Below, one piece after another: positions 46,400-58,694 of a stretch of DNA of 64,000 bases. The stretch is from Pterois miles (Eukaryota; Chordata; Actinopteri; Perciformes; Scorpaenidae), in NCBI GenBank assembly GCA_947000775.1, contig CAMQGK010000416.1, positions 3,157,501 through 3,221,500 on the forward strand, read 5' to 3'. The translations under genes were made by a program, and so were the position numbers. How positions within the stretch are numbered: position 1 is the first letter of the stretch; every line of letters starts with the position of its first letter. The notes beneath the pieces were generated by a model. The model ran no database searches. It saw only the letters and a program-made list of their open reading frames with translations, and was not told where the DNA came from.

Positions 46400-47727
46400 T
46401 TTATTTGGTAAAGCGAATGCAATACCGCTCCTGCGGCTCCGATTCTCTGGCCAATTTCGCGTTCCATTGTCCCCTCACTCACCAACAAGACTCCTAGGTA
46501 CTTGAACTCCTTCACATGGGATAAGGACTCATTCCCTACCCGGAGTAGGCAATCCATCGGTTTCCTACTGAGAACAGTGGCCTCAAATTTAGAGGTGCTG
46601 ATTCTCATCCCAGCCGCTTTACACTCTGCTGTGAACCAATCTAGTGAATGTTGGAGGTCACAGACAGATGATGCCAACCGGACCACATCATCTGCAAAAA
46701 GCAGCGATGAGATCTTCAGCACACTGATCTGCAAACCCTCCTCCTCCCAAATATGCCTTGTTATCCTGTCCATGAATATTACAAACAGGATTGGTGAAAA
46801 AACAGCCATGGCGGAGTCGAACCCCCACTGGAAACAAGTCTGACTTGCTGCTAACACAGCTCTCACTTTGGGTGTACAGAGATTGGATGGCCCTGAGAAG
46901 TGACCCCCTCACCCCATACCCCTGTAGTATCTCCTGGGGGACCTGGTCATACGCCTTCTCCAAATTCACAAAACACATGTAGTGATGGGCATATTCCTAG
47001 GCCCCCTCCAGGATTCTTACGAGAGTGAAGAGGTGGTCCTTTGTTCAACGGTCAGGACAGAATCTGCTTTTTTTCCTCTTTAATCTGAGGTTTGACTATC
47101 GGCCAAATCCTCCTTTCCAACATCCTGCAGTAAACTCTACCAGGGAGGCTGAGTAGTGTGATACCCCTGTAATTTGCACATACTCTCTGGTCCCCTTTTT
47201 GAACACGGGAACCACCACCCCAGTCTGCCACTCTTTAGGCACTGTCCCAAACCTTCCACGCAATGTTAAAGAGACACATCATCCACGACAGCCCCTTCAC
47301 ACCCAAAGCCTTCAGTGTTTCTGGACAAATCTCATCAGTCCCTGGGGCTTTGCCACTGTGGAGTTGTTTGACTACCTCAGTGACTTCCACCAGGGAAATT
47401 AACAATAATCCTTCATCAGTTTCCAGCTCTGAACTCCTCCCACACCTTCAAACATAGCGGCACTCAACCAGGGATTTGTGAATATCCCTGCTTTGCTTCC
47501 TTCACGGCAGTGGCTGCCCTCCTACTGTCTGTACCTTGCAAAAGTAATTCTTGGAACATGGTGCGCTGATAAAATTTTGTCCCTGCTGACTTTTCGTTTT
47601 CAATTAATTCGCTCACTAAACTGATTTGGGAGGGGCTGACTAATAATAATAATAATATACTGTATAAACTTATGTTAATAATACTCACTTTTATTAGGTG
47701 CACCTGTACAACCAATCCAATATTCAT
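46400..47727 (-). mobile_element. LINE remnant with reverse transcriptase (FADD kept)
   Basis: Minus strand, with frameshifts: DSRRAATAVKEAK, VTEVVKQLHSGKAPGTDEIC, CANYRGITLLSLPGRVYCRM, MCFVNLEKAYDQVPQEIL, YGVRGSLLRAIQSLY, FPVGVRLRHGC, ILFVIFMDRITRHIW, SSLLFADDVVRLASSVCDLQ, MRISTSKFEATVLSRKPMDC and VKEFKYLGVLLVSEGTMERE. Palm motifs including the catalytic FADD are readable in order; the endonuclease and the C-terminus are missing. The family resembles a common fish LINE, but I cannot fix its clade. Confidence 0.8.
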
Positions 47728-49580
47728 TTTAATAATCCAAGTTTATAAAGCCTATTATATTTCTAGAATCTGTTGGAGAGGTGTTGATGCAAGTCTGTAG
47801 TCAATGCTGAGGCCATAGTATGTGGTGGTGATAAACTGGAAAAATCCATCAATATAATACAGTTTTAATACACACCTCTGTGACACATCAAGACTTTACA
47901 AAGATTGGAATTCAACTGGTGGCTCAGGTTATTAAGCCGCCTTTTTTTTGTAATTTTGCCTTTCATCGTGTCTGAACACAGCACATTCACTCTTAAACAT
48001 AAAGGTTTTAATATTTTTGTTCATGGTATCACACACATACTCCCCATTCACACACACATACGGATAGAGACACACACACCTGTAAGATGGGAGGAAGGCT
48101 CCCAGATGGAGAGCCAGCATGCCGCCATGCCGCCAGGGAATGTCTCCACAGTTGAGCAACAGAAGGCCGACTACTGCAGCAGAGTTTAAATTTAGACTCT
48201 TCGCCTAGCAGCGCTCAACTCAACTCCTGTCTGTGTTTCCCTCTGCTTCTCTTTATGTTTTCTCTGGATAGGAATCAATACAAATCTCAGACTCCTTTTT
48301 TTGGATGTGTGTATAGTGCACAGTCACTTTCCTCCCCCACTACTCCTGGTCCTGCTTATATTTATAATCCTTACAGAGTTCAGTTGGTATATTTTGGCAG
48401 TTCAGCTCAGTGATTAACACTGTCACCTCACAGCAATTGTTTTGTTTCAGTTTAGCCCTTGATCTTTTGTTTTCTCTAAGCGTTTGAAATGTTCCACCTA
48501 TATTTCTGTTTTCCTCCACACCAAAAGTGAATTTCCCCACTGTGGGACCAATAAAGGAATATCTTATCTTATCTTATCTTATCTTAAAGACTCAGGTTAT
48601 ACAATATTGTACAATATATAAAGCTCAAACTATACTTTGTATCCACATGAAATTATGTCATCTGCTCACGTCTTTGGGGCTTGCCCAGACATCTTGCCAG
48701 ATGGTTGTGTGCTGCCGAACATTTAGGACCACAGGGATTATACTGTAGATGGTCTGTGCTGTATAATAAATGTGTGACCGCATTGGTAGACACCTGATGT
48801 AATGTGTGTGCATCCACCGTCCACCCTGCTGTCCTCAAGTGTTTGGTTGGAGTATACTATATCAGGACCTTTAATAACTATTAGGTTGTGCAACATGCTG
48901 TCCAACCATATCTAAAGGTCAAAGTATTTCTACCTGTTCAAAATGGCCAGACTCGAAGGCAGCACAAATAGCTTTATATTGTAGCCCCAGCCTAGCTGCA
49001 TCAAACCCCCTCCCTGATCTCTCCCCAACAATTGTGTCATTCCATGTATTTGTAGTGACACAATGAATTGAACAAACATGGATAATGGCACACACTTTCA
49101 GACTGTCTCCCCTCAGGGGCATTTGTGTTGTGGCTGTTGTGGCAGTTCACAATAGTGACAGAAGAAGTAACTGTGTGAAAAATGGAAAAACAGAGCTCAA
49201 GAGAGAAGTTCAAACCCTACTTTCAGACCTCTGTACGCCTGGTCAATCACTGTGGAAAGTGGATGTAATCATTTTGAGATCGAGGAGGTGCAACATTAGA
49301 GGGTTTCAGATATTGAACCATCTGATAGGCCCGTTGTCTGCCCAGACACAGGAGTAAAGCTCTCCTCTGCTCCCAGATACAACAGTTCTAAAATTCTAAA
49401 ACCCAGAATCGTCACCAGATTCAACTGTTATCATCTTATTATTATCAGTCTTCATGAGCCTCAGATGTGGGTTAGAAGGAGCCTATTACACCTACTATTT
49501 TGTAAAAGTGAAAGTGAAACTTAAAACCTGCAAGTTCAATCACGTAAAATTGATGTAACATTACATTTTTTACATAAGCA
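47728..49580. other. Intron sequence with one SINE/LINE tail
   Basis: At 48400-48590, SINE-like bases (TGTCACCTCACAGC) lead to AATTTCCCCACTGTGGGACC and TTATC units. The rest has no recognisable content. Confidence 0.5.
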
Positions 49581-49584
49581 AAAC

Positions 49585-50035
49585 AATGCTGTCAGATGTA
49601 ACCTCTATTTTATCACTGTAGGAAACATACTGGGCACTTATTTTTCAGCATTTATTATGCTGAAAATCACTCCAAACAGCATATTACTGTATCAAGAAAA
49701 TTACATTATATGCAGGAGTCTTTGAACTGTACAGGACTGACTGCTTTTGGGTAGCAGTGTTTCCATTAACAAACTTAACACAACTTAACATTTAACTAAG
49801 GATGTATGTTTAGTGTCACTACATCAAACAGCACTCACATCAATGTACATCAATGTCGAGTGTGACAGGATGAAACACACTAACAATACACAAGCATTTC
49901 AAAACAACTTTTTTCTTTACTGTTTTATAAGCTTCATAAGTTAAATTGTGTGGTTTGTCTGAGACCTCCCAGCCCAGGCAGAACCATCATGTGGGCCAGT
50001 TCTGGCCTGCGGGCCGTATAATGCCCAGGTCTGAT
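49585..50035 (-). repeat. hAT-like non-autonomous element, copy 1
   Basis: The right edge GGGCCGTATAATGCCCAGGT is the reverse complement of a hAT-type end (CAGACCTGGGCA...). 49589-49795 is about 85% the same as 50311-50515. Confidence 0.5.
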
Positions 50036-50263
50036 CTATATAAACATGTAGAGGAGTAATGTCTATTTGATTCTATGATATCACAGCATTAACATATCAT
50101 CAACAACTATTGTCTGTATAAAATTATAGGAGTAATATCTACCCAATTCTATGATATCAGCATTAATATGTCATCATCAACTATTAGCTATGTTAAGATA
50201 TAGAGAATGTAAGATCCATGATATAAGCTGGTTGGGATATACCGACCAGCTCTCCATTTAAAG

Positions 50264-51430
50264 CAGGGGTCTGCAATTATTTTTCCTGGGGGGCCACATG
50301 AGAAACCCACATTGTCAGATGTAATCTCTATTTTAACACTATAGAAACAATACTGGGCACTTATTTTTCAGCATTTATTATACTGAAAATCACTACAAAC
50401 AGCATATTATTAAGAAAATGACATTATATACGGGAGTCTTTGAACCGTACAGGACTGACTGTTTTGGGTAGTAATGTTTCCATTAACCAAACTTAACATT
50501 CAACTTAACAAAAACACTTAAATTTAACATTTAACTTAACATTAATAATTACATTTAACATTAAACTTAACAAAAGCACTTAAATTTAAAATTTAACTGA
50601 ACATTGACAGGATGACAGGTGTTTTTTGTTGTCCAGGTGTGTCCTTTTTCATTGATCATTCAAACAATGAATAGCACTGAATGTCTACTCTGTTTCAGCT
50701 TTGGTGTGCCTCCCTCCGTTGTAATGTGAATGATGACAGCACAACAGTCCTTTAACTCTACTGATTATGGGTTTATTCCTAAATGTGTGAACTGTAAACA
50801 CAAACATAAAACAATGAATAAACAAATACATATGAGTGTTTTCCCTTTACGTCTTTAACCTTAGCATGAAACATAATTCAACCTCTATGTAAATGAAATG
50901 TTTGCCTTGTAAGCCATTAGTTATTAATACAAAAATGAATTAACTGTGATTTAATATTTGTCTTTGATTATCATTAACCATTAACTTTGTTAAACCACAC
51001 AAATTTAATCTCATACACAGGTATTTGCATATGAATTCACATATACTATAGAAACGTTTTTAACTTATCTTTTACTTACCTCTTATGTACCTATTACATT
51101 AAGTCATAGCTACATACACGATGACAAGCAATGTTAACGGTGTTACCATAGTAACGCAAATTAGCCGCTAGAAAATATTAGCAGTAGCGTCAGTTTCACC
51201 TTCACTATAAAATAAAAAACAGAAAAAACGGAAATTACACAAAACTCATTGGCTGCATTACAACGCATAAGGGGGTAAGGCTTCTTCCTGAGTGTTCCTT
51301 GACTCTTATATACACTTTTAACACCTTTAAAACTTACTGAAGTAAGAGAGACAAACAAATAAACGTCTGCTTCTGTTAGTTGTCTGTACACACATCCTTT
51401 AGGTCCCCCCGGAAACCTTTGCAGAACATT
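50264..51430 (+). repeat. hAT-like element, copy 2
   Basis: Begins CAGGGGTCTGCAATTATTTT then CCTGGGGGGCCACATGAGA, a typical hAT 5' end, followed by the segment shared with copy 1 and a TTAACATT-rich part. No transposase is readable. The right boundary near CCTTTGCAGAACATTAG is a guess. Confidence 0.5.
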
Positions 51431-51499
51431 AGTTCCGCCTCACTGTCCCAACGTTAATTGTGTTTTTGAAGGGTTAAGAACCAAAAATGAAATGTGCAT

Positions 51500-52385
51500 A
51501 CACTGGTATGTTACAGAAAAATGAACTGCAATGTGAGGCAGTTACATTTGGGTTTTGCCTGTGCAGACTGCATATATAGTTAAAAAGGTGTAACCAACAT
51601 GAAGACCAGAAAGCTGTCTATGGGACAGCTTAGTCAAGATGGAAACTCAATCAAAGCCATTGCACAAACATTAGCCATAGCCAGTACAAACATTTGGAAC
51701 GTCCTGAAGAAGAAAGAAACCACTGGTGTACTGAGCAACAAACGCTGAACCAGTAGATCAAGGAAACATCAACAGCTGATGACAGAAACATTGTGAAAGT
51801 TGTAAAGACATGGTGGCGGTAATGTCATGGCTTGAGCTGCACGGCTTCTTCTGGAACGGCTCATTGACCTGCATTGGTGATGTCACATATGATGGCAGCA
51901 ACAAAATGAACTCAGAAGTCTACAGAAACATTTTGTCTGTCAATTTAAAGAGAGATGCAACCAAACTGATTAGGAGATCCATCATCATGCAGCAAGACAA
52001 TGACCCAAAACAACCAAGGAGGTCATCAGGGGAAAGAAGTGAAAGCTTTTAGACTGGCCAGGTCAATCTCCAGACCTATTGAGCAGCATTTTACCTGCTA
52101 AAGATGAGACTTGAGGGAGAAACCCCCTGAAACAAACAACTGAAAGTTGCTGCAATGAAAGCCTGGAAAAGCATCACAGAAGAAGAATGTAAAACTTTGG
52201 TGATGTCAGTGGGTTGCAGGCTTCATGCAGTTATTACAAGCAAAGGATTTACAACTAAATAATCTATTTTAAGTCTATCTGTTCCTATACTTTTGCTCAC
52301 CTAAAAATTTGGTGTTTTGTTACACAAGATGCTATCTTCTAAGTTGTATAACAGATAGACTACAGCATCAAAGTGTGATGTTGCA
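51500..52385 (+). mobile_element. Deleted Tc1/mariner element (second family)
   Basis: The + strand reads MKTRKLSMGQLSQDGNSIKA, IAQTLAIASTNIWNVLKKKE and TTGVLSNKR (a helix-turn-helix N-terminus), then a deletion, then GGGNVMA-like bases, IMQQDNDPKQ (second Asp) and AWKSITEEECKTLVMSVGCR. The third acidic region is disrupted. It ends with CTTTTGCTCACCTAAAAATT. The 3' part recurs at about 56020-56900. Confidence 0.7.
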
Positions 52386-52978
52386 CGCTGTCAAACCGCA
52401 ATCATGCATGGGCACACTGGCTATATTTTGTGCAATTTTGAACCACAGAACCCTCCGTATGTGCCCATCAAACATGTTTTGATTAATTAATCTACACAGT
52501 TCCTTCAGCGCATCAACAGGCATGTAAGGCAAAAAACTGTGAATGACTTTTTCGTTCCACTTATAACTCTGTGAGGACCTTCCGTTCCTGTCAGTCTTTC
52601 ATCCATTGTCTTTATCCTGGCCAAAATGTCATCTGAGGTCCACATTTTTTATTACAATAGCCTGTGGCTGTGACGTGACGCAAGATCGTTGGGGTTCAAA
52701 ATTAAAGTTGAAAAGTAATTAATGTAGGCTCAGAATTATTCACCCCTTGCTCAAATGAGCCACAGTTTCCCATCCTGATGAAGATGCCCATGGTAAGTGC
52801 ATGTCAGTGCACATGTGCATGCATGAAATTCCAGGCTTGAACATGTGGTACACTCAAGGGTCTCGCTTTGGGGGCTTTTAAAATATGGTCACCCTAATCA
52901 AGCTAGCCAGCTAAGGCCAACAAGCTAGGCTAAGAAGCTAAGCCATATCATGGAAGAGAACAGACTACAAGCTAGATT

Positions 52979-54500
52979 CTACTTAGTGTAGCCGCCTAAC
53001 GTTAACACTGCACTGCAGCACCAACAGTAGCCAACACACAGATGAACAAAACCCATCTCACTCAATGCCACAGCGCATGCTAAAATGGCATCATTCACTC
53101 CCAGATGAGGCTGGTAGGCAAACTGCAGAGGGTCTAGTGATGATTTCGCCTGCTGTCTAAGGTGGGTCAAGATCAGCCTCTCCAGCACCTTCATCGTTTG
53201 TTTGGGGCCAACAAACTCACCATGGGCGATTGAGGGGGGAAGGGTGGAAACATTACAAGCAGTGGGGGTGTGTGGAAGTTCGGGTGTGTGTTGGAGGTGT
53301 TGAGTGAGGTGAGGAAACAGCTGATGACTGTGGACTAAACCAAGAAACAGTTTAACTCAGTGGCCTTCTGAAGGCTATCCACTGGCTGTCTGTTTCGCAC
53401 ATTGAACCCTGTGATTTCCTTCATTCCAGTCTTCATATCCATTGTGTTGTAATGTTCTCCTTCAGGTCATGTTGTATAATCCTCAGTTGTTCAAAGTCCC
53501 CAGACCTGAAGGCTTTCTTCTTATTATTAAGAAGTACTTACAGGTCACTGGTGATCTTGGGCATATTGTTATGGAAGCAGTGTACAGTCCAGGCCAGTAA
53601 AATGGTGTGTTCACAGAATGTATTGATGCAGTCTGTATGTTGTTGATGTCCTCCCTCTGTGGCACACAAAGCACATCCCAGTTTGTGCACTCAAAGCATT
53701 CCTGCAGTACTTCAGTAACCTTCTGGGTCCACCTCCTTACAGTCCTTGTGCGTACATACCTGCCATTGGACAAGAGGGACATACTTTCGTATCAGCAGAT
53801 CAAGGTTGTGGTCAGATCTGCTGAGGATGCACTCTATGCATCCCTAGTATTTTCATACTTGAGGTCCAGTGTTTTAATGTCTCGTCTGGGGCAGTTAACA
53901 TACTGATAAAATGTTGGCAAAGTTTTGTCAAGAGTTGCATGGTTAAAGTCCCCAGTAATGGTTACAGAAGCATTGGGATGCTAAGTTTTAAGCAATAGTG
54001 GAGTTAATGACATCACCAGCTACATCTGCATCAGCTAATGGAGGAATGTATATGGCAACAACTATGGCAACTCCCTCAGCAAGTAATGTGAGCTAATCCC
54101 CACAGCTAACAGTTCAATGTCAGTGCCACGAAACGGTCCTTCACATGTATTAATATGTATAACATGGATTACACCTCCTTTTACTCATATAAATTCAATC
54201 CCTCTGCCCTTCTTCTTACTGCTCTGTATAATGTCTCTGTCCACCCGAACAGTCATGAAGCCAGGTAACTGGGACATGCATGTACAGCCATGTCTGCATG
54301 AAACACAAAGTGTTGCACTCATAGTATTCCCTTCGTGTCTTGATCAGTGTGCTGAGCTCATCCATGGAGGACTTCACGTTCCCCATGATGATTGGAAGGT
54401 TTATATTTCCTCGTCATGGCTCTCTGCTTAGCTTTCAGCTCTGCAACCCTGGTGCTGCCTTTGCCGCTCCTTCGGGATTTCAGGTCTCATTGCAGGCAGT
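52979..54500 (-). mobile_element. L2-type LINE remnant (second copy type)
   Basis: Minus strand: an endonuclease piece near 53980-53840 (VTITGDFNHATLDKTLPTFY, CPRRDIKTLDL), then GRYVRTRTVRRWTQKVTEVL, QECFECTNWDVLC, and, after a gap, a reverse transcriptase piece KVLERLILTHLRQQAKSSLD, PLQFAYQPHLGVNDAI. Many stops. It is related in layout to the LINE at 20369-22165 but diverged. Confidence 0.65.
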
Positions 54501-55500
54501 AGCTCTGGTTTACACAATGCATGAGTTAAACAATGCCCTCACGCCACACTTCGTGACTCTCCATTACAAAGAGTGTAGAACCACAAGAAAATTGCAAAAT
54601 TATACATGATCAGGAAAATAAATTTAAATACAAAAAATCCAAACACACAATGGGAGCTGCTGCAACAGGCTGCCACCTAGCACAGTGCCATCTTGATGAG
54701 AGTGGGGATGGTCACCTAGCTGGAGGTGGTTCTATTTGCACATGAACCCCACAGGACATCATATACAGCAACAACTCTGACTAGATTGTTGGTACATGAT
54801 ATGGTCATACTAGACACACTGGGGAGACACATTTATGTTGACACACCATGAAAAGGTGCATTTGCATCATACAGTATGTCACTTTTAAGCATCAGAAATC
54901 TCAGCACTTGGCCAAGTGTGTGTTATTGTTTGTTATTTTTCAGCCCTTTCAACCAAAATATATCAGCAGCTGATATGTTTTGGCCATTACAACACAATGG
55001 GGCAGGTAAAACCTAACTAAATATATAATATATACAGTATATTTCAGAAATCAATGGCTAAATTTGTGTAGTCATAAACCCATCAGTTTCTTCTTATTTC
55101 TCTTTTGCTTCATCATGCTGCTACAGCCCAGTTCCCCTCAGGGTTTGATCAAATTAAATCGACTCTCACTTTCATTTCCTGCCTTTTTCTCTTCTGTGTG
55201 CCTCCCTACTTGCCTGTCTCTGCCTCTCCTCCTGTGTTTTCCTGACTCAAGCTGGGCATTATCACCAGTGATCTGTGAGTCAGGAACTTTCCATGAGTCA
55301 TGACATACACCAACCACAAACAGGCTGTGTGACTTCTCTGCAGCCTGCAGCATGGCACACATTCAACAATGTTCAATATTGTTTAGCATACACTCTGTAA
55401 CATATTCCAGTGACACAAAAGATATTCAAGTACAGTGATATGAGTAGCGTTCCACCTATGTGTAATCACCCTGCACTCCTTGTTTATTTAAGTCTGGTTG
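54501..55500. other. Intron sequence, no clear gene signal
   Basis: 54501-54720 may still belong to the upstream LINE. 55064-55362 has only chance ORFs. Confidence 0.4.
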
Positions 55501-55519
55501 TTCTCCAGTGTCAGTTCAT

Positions 55520-55745
55520 CATCAGTGGCAATTGGTCTCAAAACCTGTGCACATACAATCCAGGTACCTGCATGTGATACACGCTCACTTGGCCTTCTCT
55601 ATGTGCTTGCAACTGCTCAACTCTCTCGCTCATCAAATTGATTTTTGAGATTTTGGAGGCAGGGATGGAATAGACAAAGGCTGATGTCTCTGCTGCTTTG
55701 ATTCTTTGATTGGTTACTTTGAATCTTGACCATAACCTTTGATTG
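55520..55745 (-). repeat. Coding-like repeat, copy 1
   Basis: Minus strand reads KVTNQRIKAAETSAFVYSIP, ASKISKINLMSERVEQLQAH. The same phrase occurs on the plus strand at 59890-60120. The protein source is unknown to me; see findings. Confidence 0.5.
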
Positions 55746-56119
55746 GTTTGATCACTTTGTGCCTTCAAAATGGGTTTGTGTTTGCTGTGTTTACGAGATG
55801 GGAAGTCGTGCACACAATATGTTCAAGTGGTTGTGTTGTGAAGAACACCACTGCTAAGCAATGGCGATATTACCATTCCTGTCTGAGTCTAGAAGCCACA
55901 GAGGCAACTAATTCAGCAAGGTGGGTAAAATAATGCAGGAAATAAAAAGGCATAATGATGAGGTTGTTGAAAATAGCAACATTTTCCACAGACATAAAGT
56001 TACCAAGAAAAACTATACTAAGCTTGGAAAAGCATCACACAGGAAGAATGTAAAAAATTGGTGATGTCAGTGGGTTGCAGGCTTGATGCAGTTATTGCAA
56101 GCAAAGGATTTACAACTAA

Positions 56120-56757
56120 GCTGCACGGTGGAGCAGTGGTTAGCACTCTCGCCTCACAGCATGTTTGAATCCGGCAGGCAAGGGTTTGTTCTGTGTGGAG
56201 TTTGCATGTTCTGGGGGCGGCAGTCTGTAGGGAGTTGGCTTGGGAACCAGAGGGTCACCGGTTCAAGTCCTGACATGGACCAAGAACTGAGTGTGAACTG
56301 GTAGCTGGAGAGGTGCCAGTTTACCTCTTGGGCACTGCCGAGGTGCCCCTGAGCAAGGCACCAAACCCCCAACTGCTCGGGGCGCTTGTCAGGAGCAGCC
56401 CCCTCACTCTGACATCTCTCCATTGTTGTATGTATATGGGTCCTGTATGTGCATGTGTGTGTTAACAACAGAGTGTAAATTGAATTTCCCCTAGTGGGAC
56501 TAATAAAGGTTGATCTTCTTCTTCTTCTTCTCCCTGTGTAAGTGTAGGTTTTCTACTGTGGGTACTCCGGCTTCCTCCCACAATGCAAAGACATGCAGTT
56601 TAGGTTAATTGATGACTCTAAATTGCCTGTAGCTGTGAATGTGAGTGTGAATGTTTGTTTGTCTCTAGGTGCCCTGGCAACCTGTCTAGGGTGTATGGCG
56701 CCTTTGCCCAATGCCAGCTGGGTGACCCCTATCAGGATAAGTGGTTAAAGATGGATG
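56120..56757 (+). repeat. SINE family B copy, itself split by SINE family A
   Basis: Head GCTGCACGGTGGAGCAGTGG to TTTGCATGTTCT (56213), then body CCCTGTGTAAGTGTAGGTTT to GATGGATG. The flanking direct repeat GGATTTACAACTAA is its target duplication. Confidence 0.8.
56214..56530 (+). repeat. SINE family A copy inside family B
   Basis: GGGGGCGGCAGTCTGTAGGG (A box partly deleted), GGTTCAAGTCC, AATTTCCCCTAGTGGGACTA and a (CTT)n tail. The youngest layer of this nest. Confidence 0.8.
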
Positions 56758-56934
56758 GATTTACAACTAAATATGAAGTATTATTCACTTTAATCTATTT
56801 TAAGTCTAACTGTTCCAGAACTTTTGCTCACCAAATTCACAAATCACAAATCACAAATTTGGTGTGCTGTTACAAAAGATGCTACCCTCTGTGTAACAGA
56901 TCAAGAAGTAAATTCCAGCCACTTGGTTGTGCCT

Positions 56935-58694
56935 CTTCACGTATGCTGATCCAGGACTGTCTCAGGGGCATCTTTGCACAGTCCACATCTTGGGTCTGAT
57001 CTACACTGGTAGATTCTGGCCTCTATGGCTTTTGTACTTAGGGTCTGTTCTTGTGCCACCATGATTAGTGCCTCTATGCTGTCTGCCAGTCCAGCGCTTT
57101 CCAGCCTTTGGTAGGTTTTCTTGATATCAGCCATGTCTTCAATTTGATGGTAGTACATGCCATGTAGGAGCTTGTCCCTCCAGGTTGTCTGCTCCTCCTC
57201 CTCTACACTCTCATCAGGTGTCTGCTGCCTGAGACATCCCCTTTGCCATTCATCCTGTGGGGCCTTTTTCTTGATGTATTCTTAGATTTCAAATGTTTCA
57301 TCAAGGACCATGGCCTTGACGCTCACTAGTCCTCTGTCTCCCTCTTTCTGCTTAGTGTACAGTCTCAGGGTGCTGGACATAGCATGAAACCTTCCGTTCA
57401 TGGTGAGGAGCTCTCTTGTCTTGATATGTGTGGCTTGTATCTCCTCTTTTGGCCAGCCATGATCCCAGCAAGGTATCTGATGAGTGGTAGTGCGTACATG
57501 TTGATGGCTCGGACCTTGTTCTTACCATTCAGCTGACTTTTCAGGCCTTGCCTTACTCTCTCGAGGTATTTGGCTGTAGCTGACTTCCTTATGGCCTCCT
57601 CATGGTTTCCATTAGCCTGTGGGAGACCAAGGTACTTGTAGCTGTTTTGGATATCACCTATGCTGTCCTCTTGTAGGTCAGCCCCCTTCAGTTCTGATCA
57701 TTTTGCCTGTCCTTGAGCCCATCCAGCCACACGTGTCCAATCTGAATGACATCCCTAAGCCATTGCTGTAGATCCTGGTGGTGTGGATCAGTGAGTCAGA
57801 GCAGGTGGATGATTGTTGCCCAACTACGGAATCGTACCCATAGCCACTCTTTGTGATGAACTGAGATGGTTCAAGCCTATGCAGATCAGCAGTGGTGATA
57901 ACACATTTTCTTTCTATATGCTGCACTTGATTTTGACTTGGGCAGTCGGCTTTCAGTTGGCCCCTAGGGTGGTCTTGCACATTCCCATTGAGTTCTGGAT
58001 GAAGACCCTTAGGTTCTTGTTGATCTTATACAGTGCCAGACATTCCAGTGTCCATGTGTGTGGCATTCAGTTGTAGGCTTTTTTGTAGTTAATCCAGGCA
58101 GTGCACAGGTTGGTCTTTCTGTTCTTACAGTCTCGGGCGACTGCTCTATTGACCAGTAGCTGGTGCTAGGCTCCTCTGGTGTTACTTGCTCATATATTGA
58201 GCCACATGCTTACTCATCTTAGCCACAATGATGCCTGACAGGGCCTTCCATGTTGTGCAGAGACAGGTTTTTGGTCGGTAATTGGATGGGATGGGTCCCT
58301 TCTGGGGGTCTTTCAAGATTAGGACTGTCCTGCCCTGGGTTAATCACTCTGGGAGGATCCTGTCCCTCAGTAGCTGGTTCATCTGTGCTGCTAGGCATTC
58401 GTGGAGTGCAGTTTGCTTCTTCACCCAGTATGCATGTATCATATCGGGGCTGGTGCTGTCCAGCTCTTCATCTTCAACAATCTTTCTTGGATGTCTGCCA
58501 TTGAGATGGTTACTGGCTCTTGTTCTGGGAGGTTGCTGTGGTCAGCTCTTAGGTCTACTAGCCATTGGGCATTGGTGTAGTGTGATGCCTTTCTTTCCCG
58601 TATATCCTTCCAATACTTTTCCATCTCAGCTCTTGGTGGGTCTGATCGGTTGTTGTTTCCTTGTTTGCCTGCCACTGAGAATACACCTTGGCTA
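56935..58694 (-). mobile_element. LINE remnant (reverse transcriptase and C-terminal region)
   Basis: Minus strand, frameshifted: YWKDIRERKASHYTNAQWLV, DLRADHSNLPEQEPVTISMA and LKMKSWTAPAP (linker to reverse transcriptase), then LIHTTRIYSNGLGMSFRLDT. Far downstream come MADIKKTYQRLESAGLADSI, EALIMVAQEQTLSTKAIEAR and DPRCGLCKDAPETV. This is the style of a fish retroelement with a C-terminal Cys motif (C-x2-C). I cannot assign the clade. It is cut at its 5' side by the Tc1 element that starts near 58695. Confidence 0.7.

Larger units (their letters stand above)
56010..56900 (+). mobile_element. Tc1 3' fragment split by a SINE nest
   Basis: 56010-56119 and 56758-56900 together match 52155-52370 (GGTGATGTCAGTGGGTTGCA, GGATTTACAACTAA, CTATTTTAAGTCTA, CTTTTGCTCACC). 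Between them is a family B SINE. Confidence 0.75.
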
